Assembly (NCBI RefSeq): GCF_001411555.2
Contig: NC_049916.1
Coordinates: 26,120,558-26,184,557 of the forward strand
From: Juglans regia
Taxonomy: Eukaryota > Streptophyta > Magnoliopsida > Fagales > Juglandaceae
Direction of reading: 5' to 3'
DNA: 64,000 nt
A program made the translations under genes and the position numbers. A model generated the notes under the pieces. It ran no database searches. It saw only the letters and a list, made by a program, of their open reading frames with translations, and had not been told where the DNA came from. Below are positions 60,336-64,000 of the stretch, one piece after another. Numbering within the stretch: the first letter of the stretch is position 1; each line of letters starts with the position of its first letter.

Positions 60336-61922
60336 TTACATTATATTGTTTTTTAAATATTTTACAGGCATGTGGATAGCAGCGCCGTAGGCAAAAGAGC
60401 GTTGATTATAGCAATCCAAGTTGTCACCATAGCTTACTCCAAATTCGTCACAGTAAGTCATATAGAACCCGATCCTATTAGCCACTCTAGCATCGAAACC
60501 ATGCCCGCATTCGAGCCCACCGTTGATTATGTTGGTGATGACACCGTAGCCTGGAAGTCGACCTGCGGATATGTCCGCGGCAGAAGGTACCCATTTTCCG
60601 ATTATAACATCGTGGCTGGATGGCTTGTTTCCTTGCGGCGTCATCCAAAACCATATGGCTGCCTTGAATGATAAGATCGGGTCTGTGGCTACCAGATCCG
60701 GATTACTTAGGAGATCATATCCAAGGGCTTCACCTGCTTGCCCATAATTGTAGTTCCTGAAAATTTCAATAAAAATCCAAATCAGGATTATATATATCAA
60801 ATTAATCTAGCTATATCATGATTGGCATTTATATGAACCCTCTTTATGAGGCTAACTAGCTCCATGCAGTGTCATGATGCCGATTGAGAAGCAGAGATAT
60901 TGTAGTAGAGAACTAATTAATATATATGTCATAGAGTCATATATATATAGATCGAGCATCTTTGTTTAGATTTAGAGAGATATACCAAGTGAGTTGAATG
61001 GGTCCACGGCCATAGTATTGTTTGCCTGGAACGCATGGCCATTCTGCACTGGGACTACAATACACAAGTTTGTTTCTCTCCGTAATAAAGCAATATCCCC
61101 ATGCAAATGGACCACCTGGTGCAGTTGCCCACCCTCCTACACGTACACAAAAAAGTGTTATCATTTGGTGTTAGATTTTGTGACGATTATGATCATACGT
61201 ACTTAAACATATATACATTATGATTAACATTAACAGATCAGTAGTTCTGTGTGCAAATTAGCTAAACACAATAGCCAACCTGTGGTTTCATGAGAGGTTT
61301 GACCCAAGAAAGCAGCAATCTCCCTTTTACGCGTATCAACATCACCAGTAGTGCCAAAGCCAGTAAAAGATCGTGCAGCAGCAAGGAAAGCATCATAATT
61401 GTAGAACCCATTACCTTCGCATCTGGGATCATTCCTATATGGGAGCAGTTTGTCGAAAAGAGACGAGGTGATGATGCTGCTAACATCGTCGCCACTGGGT
61501 GTAGGGCTTGGGGGTGGGGGTGGGGTTGGGACGATGGGAGGTGGAGGAGGAGGAGGAGAAGGGCATTGGCTCTGACAGCCAGTTCCACAGTAGTCAGCCG
61601 TGTTTCCACACCAACCCCATTGGCTACAACATAGCCCATTCGGACATAGGGCACCCCCAGCTTGCTTTCCGCATTGTTCTGCTGAGCTTGGGGGTGGGGG
61701 TGGGGGTGGGGTTGGGACGATGGGAGGTGGAGGAGGAGAAGTAGGGCATTGGCTCTGACAGCCAGTTCCACAGTAGGCAGCCGTGTTGCCACACCACCCC
61801 CATTGGCTACAACATAGCCCATTCGGACATAGGGCACCCCCAGCTTGCATTCCGCATTGTTCTGCTGAGGTTGATCCAGCAAGCATGAAAGCGAAAAAGA
61901 GAATCCATGAAACAAGGTTCAT
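60336..61922 (-). CDS. GH19 chitinase with two tandem hevein domains, 3 exons
   Basis: Exons 61922-61280, 61136-60986 and 60756-60336 (643+151+421 nt; GT-AG; 404 aa). Signal peptide residues 1-20. Hevein domain 1 is about 21-60, followed by a Pro-rich linker; hevein domain 2 is about 82-121, followed by a second Pro-rich hinge; the GH19 domain runs from about 145 on. Both hevein domains have all eight cysteines and the S/W/W/Y chitin-binding set. Catalytic acids are E212 (HETTGG, canonical) and E234 (WGYCFITE). Apart from the 61-residue duplication it is close to chitinase 1. Two hevein domains on a chitinase are known from the stinging-nettle lectin precursor but are unusual for class I enzymes; they should raise avidity for chitin. 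It is the better candidate for full activity because its catalytic loop is unchanged. Confidence 0.93.
61497..61862 (-). repeat. 183-bp in-frame tandem duplication (hevein plus hinge)
   Basis: Unit 1 is 61862-61680, unit 2 about 61679-61497. Both begin with EQCG and end in a Pro-rich linker; the joint PSSAEQCG mimics the signal-peptide border TSAEQCG. The units differ at only a few positions (GMQ/GKQ, TAAY/TADY, QCPT/QCPS), so the duplication is recent. It is absent from chitinase 1. Confidence 0.9.
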
Positions 61923-61984
61923 TTTTATCTTTGAAGGTATATATGGGGCGATCGATATACATGTTTTGTGCAAGAGAATGTTGG

Positions 61985-61994
61985 GTTTATATAC
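61985..61994 (-). promoter_or_regulatory. Putative TATA box of chitinase 2
   Basis: GTATATAAAC on the minus strand, about 65 nt before the ATG at 61922; conserved with chitinase 1. Confidence 0.6.
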
Positions 61995-62027
61995 TGTTAT
62001 TATAAGGTAGGAGTCAGGACCACCCAT

Positions 62028-63191
62028 TCAAAAAAACAAAAAAGAGTCGGGACCACTTGGCTAGTGGATTTTTTCCTCAATTATCATGTGGGCAAGATGG
62101 GTTGCCTGATCACCTTAACTTCGTCGACGGGGACGAAGCCTGGGGGAGTCGAGGGGGGCCCAGGGCCCCCACCTCCTCCCGGGTTGAAGAAAAGATTTCA
62201 CTCGGTGCACGTCTTCTTTTTCAATTTTGACAATTTCATTCATATAAATATATAAGACGGTTTTTTTTTTTTTTTTGGGGGGGGGGGGGGGGGAGATAAA
62301 GGAGGTGGCGTTTCGAACCAGATTTTTATTTGGAGAATTAAATCATATACCAATTACCATCATGCTCTTGGCAAATTTTCAAGGCGGTTAGTTTCTCGTC
62401 AAAAATGAAAAAGCGTTCATTTTCCATAATTTTTAAGTGAACTTTTTTTATCATTATTAAATTAATTTTTGGTCATCAGTAATTAATTTTTTCAGGGTAA
62501 TTAGCTATGTAATTCATATACTACTTAGATAATTTTTAATATAATTTGTTGTTATACATTATTTAGAAAACCCAAAACTTAGTTTATTTTTCACATATAA
62601 TTAATATCTTTTTTTATGATTCATATATAACTTGTTTACAAAGTTTAAACTCTTTCTTGTAATTGCAACACATGACAATACACGTCACATGTTCGAAATT
62701 ATTGGAATAATGAAATTTCAAAATTTACTTTTTTTCTTTCTAATATTTTTACTTTATTTATATATTGTTTCACTTTGTTGATGATATTGTTCCTACAAAA
62801 CTTCAATTGAACTATTTTTCTAAATTGAAACGTTAGAGAATTAGAGGAAAAATTCTCTAATCAATATATAAAATTGACAAATATCCGTTAATATAATTTT
62901 AAAAATATATGTACTTATCGCTTGCTCAAAAAATAACGTGACAGAGCATGCACTTACTAACATAAGTACGAAATTACAAGATAATAATAGTAAATGACAT
63001 ATCGGTCATTTCCCACGTGACACATAAAAATTATCACCTGAGGTATTAATTGTTAAAAATAAATATTTATATAAGTAATTTAAATGATATAATATTTTAT
63101 GCGGAATAAGTTGAAAGTATCACAACATATATATTTTAAGAATATCTAATAATTTCTCAAATATAACTATAGTTGTCTCGTGGGTATATCA
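62028..63191. other. Upstream flank of chitinase 2, non-coding
   Basis: Collinear with 10600-11545 until about 63168, then unique sequence up to the LTR at 63192. About 25 bp (GGACCACCCATTCAAAA and following) near 62020 are new relative to unit 1. No gene. Confidence 0.6.
62261..62380 (-). mobile_element. tRNA-derived SINE-like insertion, 120 bp
   Basis: On the minus strand: GCCAAGAGCATGATGGTAATTGG (A-box-like), then GGTTCGAAACG (B-box-like), then a run of 17 C and 16 A as tail. AAGACGG (62254-62260) and AAGGCGG (62381-62387) flank it, and the empty site ATAAGGCGG is at about 10777 in unit 1. Confidence 0.7.
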
Positions 63192-63778
63192 TGTTGGGAA
63201 TAACGGGATATCGAAGACTAATTTGAAGTATAACAGTGGAAATAAACACAAGAAAAATAATAATAATCACATACAGTACACGAAAATTTAAGTAGTTCAG
63301 CTCAGTGTGAGCTTACGTCCACTGGCAGGGTCGATATCAAATTTTTTACTATAAACAAAGATGAAGTACAGCAGAATTGATACAAAACTTCTTTCACAAA
63401 GAAGTTAACTCTCTAAGCTATCAACTCTCACAAATATCACTCATCTGTAAAAACACTCAAAATGACTGAAGGGTGTGAAAAAAATAAGAATGCGTCGTTT
63501 CCTATTTATAGAAAACAGTACGGACCCTAGTCTGAGAACATTGGCTCGAGCGAACTGTCGAGCGGGTGTCGAGCGAACGTTGGCTTTTGGCATTCTGCTC
63601 TAGCTGACTGTCGAGCGGGTGTCAAGCGAAGTCTCTGACTTGCATTTCGCTCGAGCTGAATGTTGAGCAATGTCAAGCGACGTCTTGGACTTGGATTTCG
63701 CTCGAGCTGAAGAACCACCGCTCGAGCAAACATACACCAGAGACTCTATTTCAACTAGATTCAAGCCACCTCTTAACA
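63192..63778 (-). repeat. Copia LTR (3' LTR of a minus-strand element)
   Basis: 587 bp with TGTT...AACA ends. On the minus strand the LTR begins TGTTAAGAGG right after a purine-rich AGGTGGAGATT, as in 3' LTRs, and the end of pol lies just upstream. It contains CCTATTTATAG and a repeated TCGAGCG motif. The other LTR lies beyond the window. Confidence 0.8.
63541..63730. repeat. Tandem GCTCGAGC-type motif in LTR
   Basis: About nine occurrences of (G)CTCGAGC(G) or TGTCGAGCG/TGTCAAGCG in 190 bp, in roughly 60-bp higher-order units. This creates Arg-rich spurious frames on the minus strand. Confidence 0.7.
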
Positions 63779-63866
63779 AATCTCCACCTTGGCTGAACTC
63801 TATCAAACCTAACACAAAAAACCTCTGACCACAGAACCGAGCCCTCCACCAAATCCCCTAAGGGAC

Positions 63867-64000
63867 TCACAAACCTTGAACACCAATCAAGTCCAAACAG
63901 AGTTTGAACTTGTACACTGCAACTGGCTTTGTCATCATATCTGCTGGATTCTCAGTAGTAGCAATTTTCAAAATCTCTATAACACCCTCTGTAACAATCT
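63867..64000 (-). CDS. Copia pol C-terminal end (RNase H tail), partial
   Basis: Read on the minus strand from the window end: a frame with NPADMMTKPVAVYKF, the tail motif just after RNase H in many copia polyproteins, ending at TGA (63869-63867). The rest of pol lies beyond 64000. No disruption in the visible part. Confidence 0.85.
   Translation of the reverse strand, partial: IVTEGVIEILKIATTENPADMMTKPVAVYKFKLCLDLIGVQGL

Larger units (their letters stand above)
50211..63168. repeat. Older segmental duplication, unit 2 (pairs with 1-11545)
   Basis: Block F3, LTR-like segment, chitinase 2 and its upstream flank, collinear with unit 1. The non-coding parts between the listed elements (50211-51080, 51261-51367, 51993-52224, 54312-55209, 55780-57559) match 23036-30384 and hold no gene. 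Confidence 0.85.

Overview
The window is plant nuclear DNA: AT-rich, intron-containing genes and dense class I and II transposons. A woody eudicot of the Fagales, perhaps the walnut family, is my guess from the style of the MITEs and chitinases; this is recall, not proof. Position 30655-30754 is a 100-N assembly gap, so the window is two contigs scaffolded together.

Three host genes are present, all on the minus strand. Two are class I GH19 chitinases (9036-10445 and 60336-61922), the second with two tandem hevein domains. The third is a UPL5-type HECT ubiquitin ligase (31508-42290) whose last exon, which should carry the catalytic cysteine, is not visible. A compacted chitinase pseudogene lies at 12885-13285. 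An NDR1/HIN1-like (NHL) gene fragment occurs twice (22404-22712, 49579-49887).

Two layers of segmental duplication organise everything else. The older, diverged one pairs 1-11545 with about 50211-63168: the same transposon-rich block followed by a chitinase and its upstream flank, separated by lineage-specific insertions (two TIR MITEs, two hAT elements, a SINE). The younger, almost identical one pairs 13429-30654 (copy A, cut by the gap) with 42476-57829 (copy B). Its left edge falls exactly on the 5' TC terminus of a Helitron, and it runs through the Helitron 3' end into at least 9.1 kb of flank. This fits Helitron read-through transposition, but also a haplotig or scaffolding artefact, because the gap lies inside a repeated hAT element.

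The Helitron (A: 13429-21483; B: 42476-48658) has a GC-rich leader of 158-bp repeats, an AT-rich tandem block, a relic of the helicase C-terminus and a nine-exon RPA70-like gene. That gene is open in A and has a premature stop in B. Smaller Helitron-like derivatives with the same tail lie at about 1117-3230, 25050-27136 and 52225-54311.

The 8.35-kb UPL5 intron holds a nest: a dead Ty1/copia element (33198-40220) with a 215-bp MITE in its pol region and a 2.68-kb solo LTR (37439-40118, TSD ATAGG) inside its 3' LTR. The right edge of the window holds another copia element on the minus strand (LTR 63192-63778 plus the end of pol). I found no tRNA, rRNA or CRISPR arrays.
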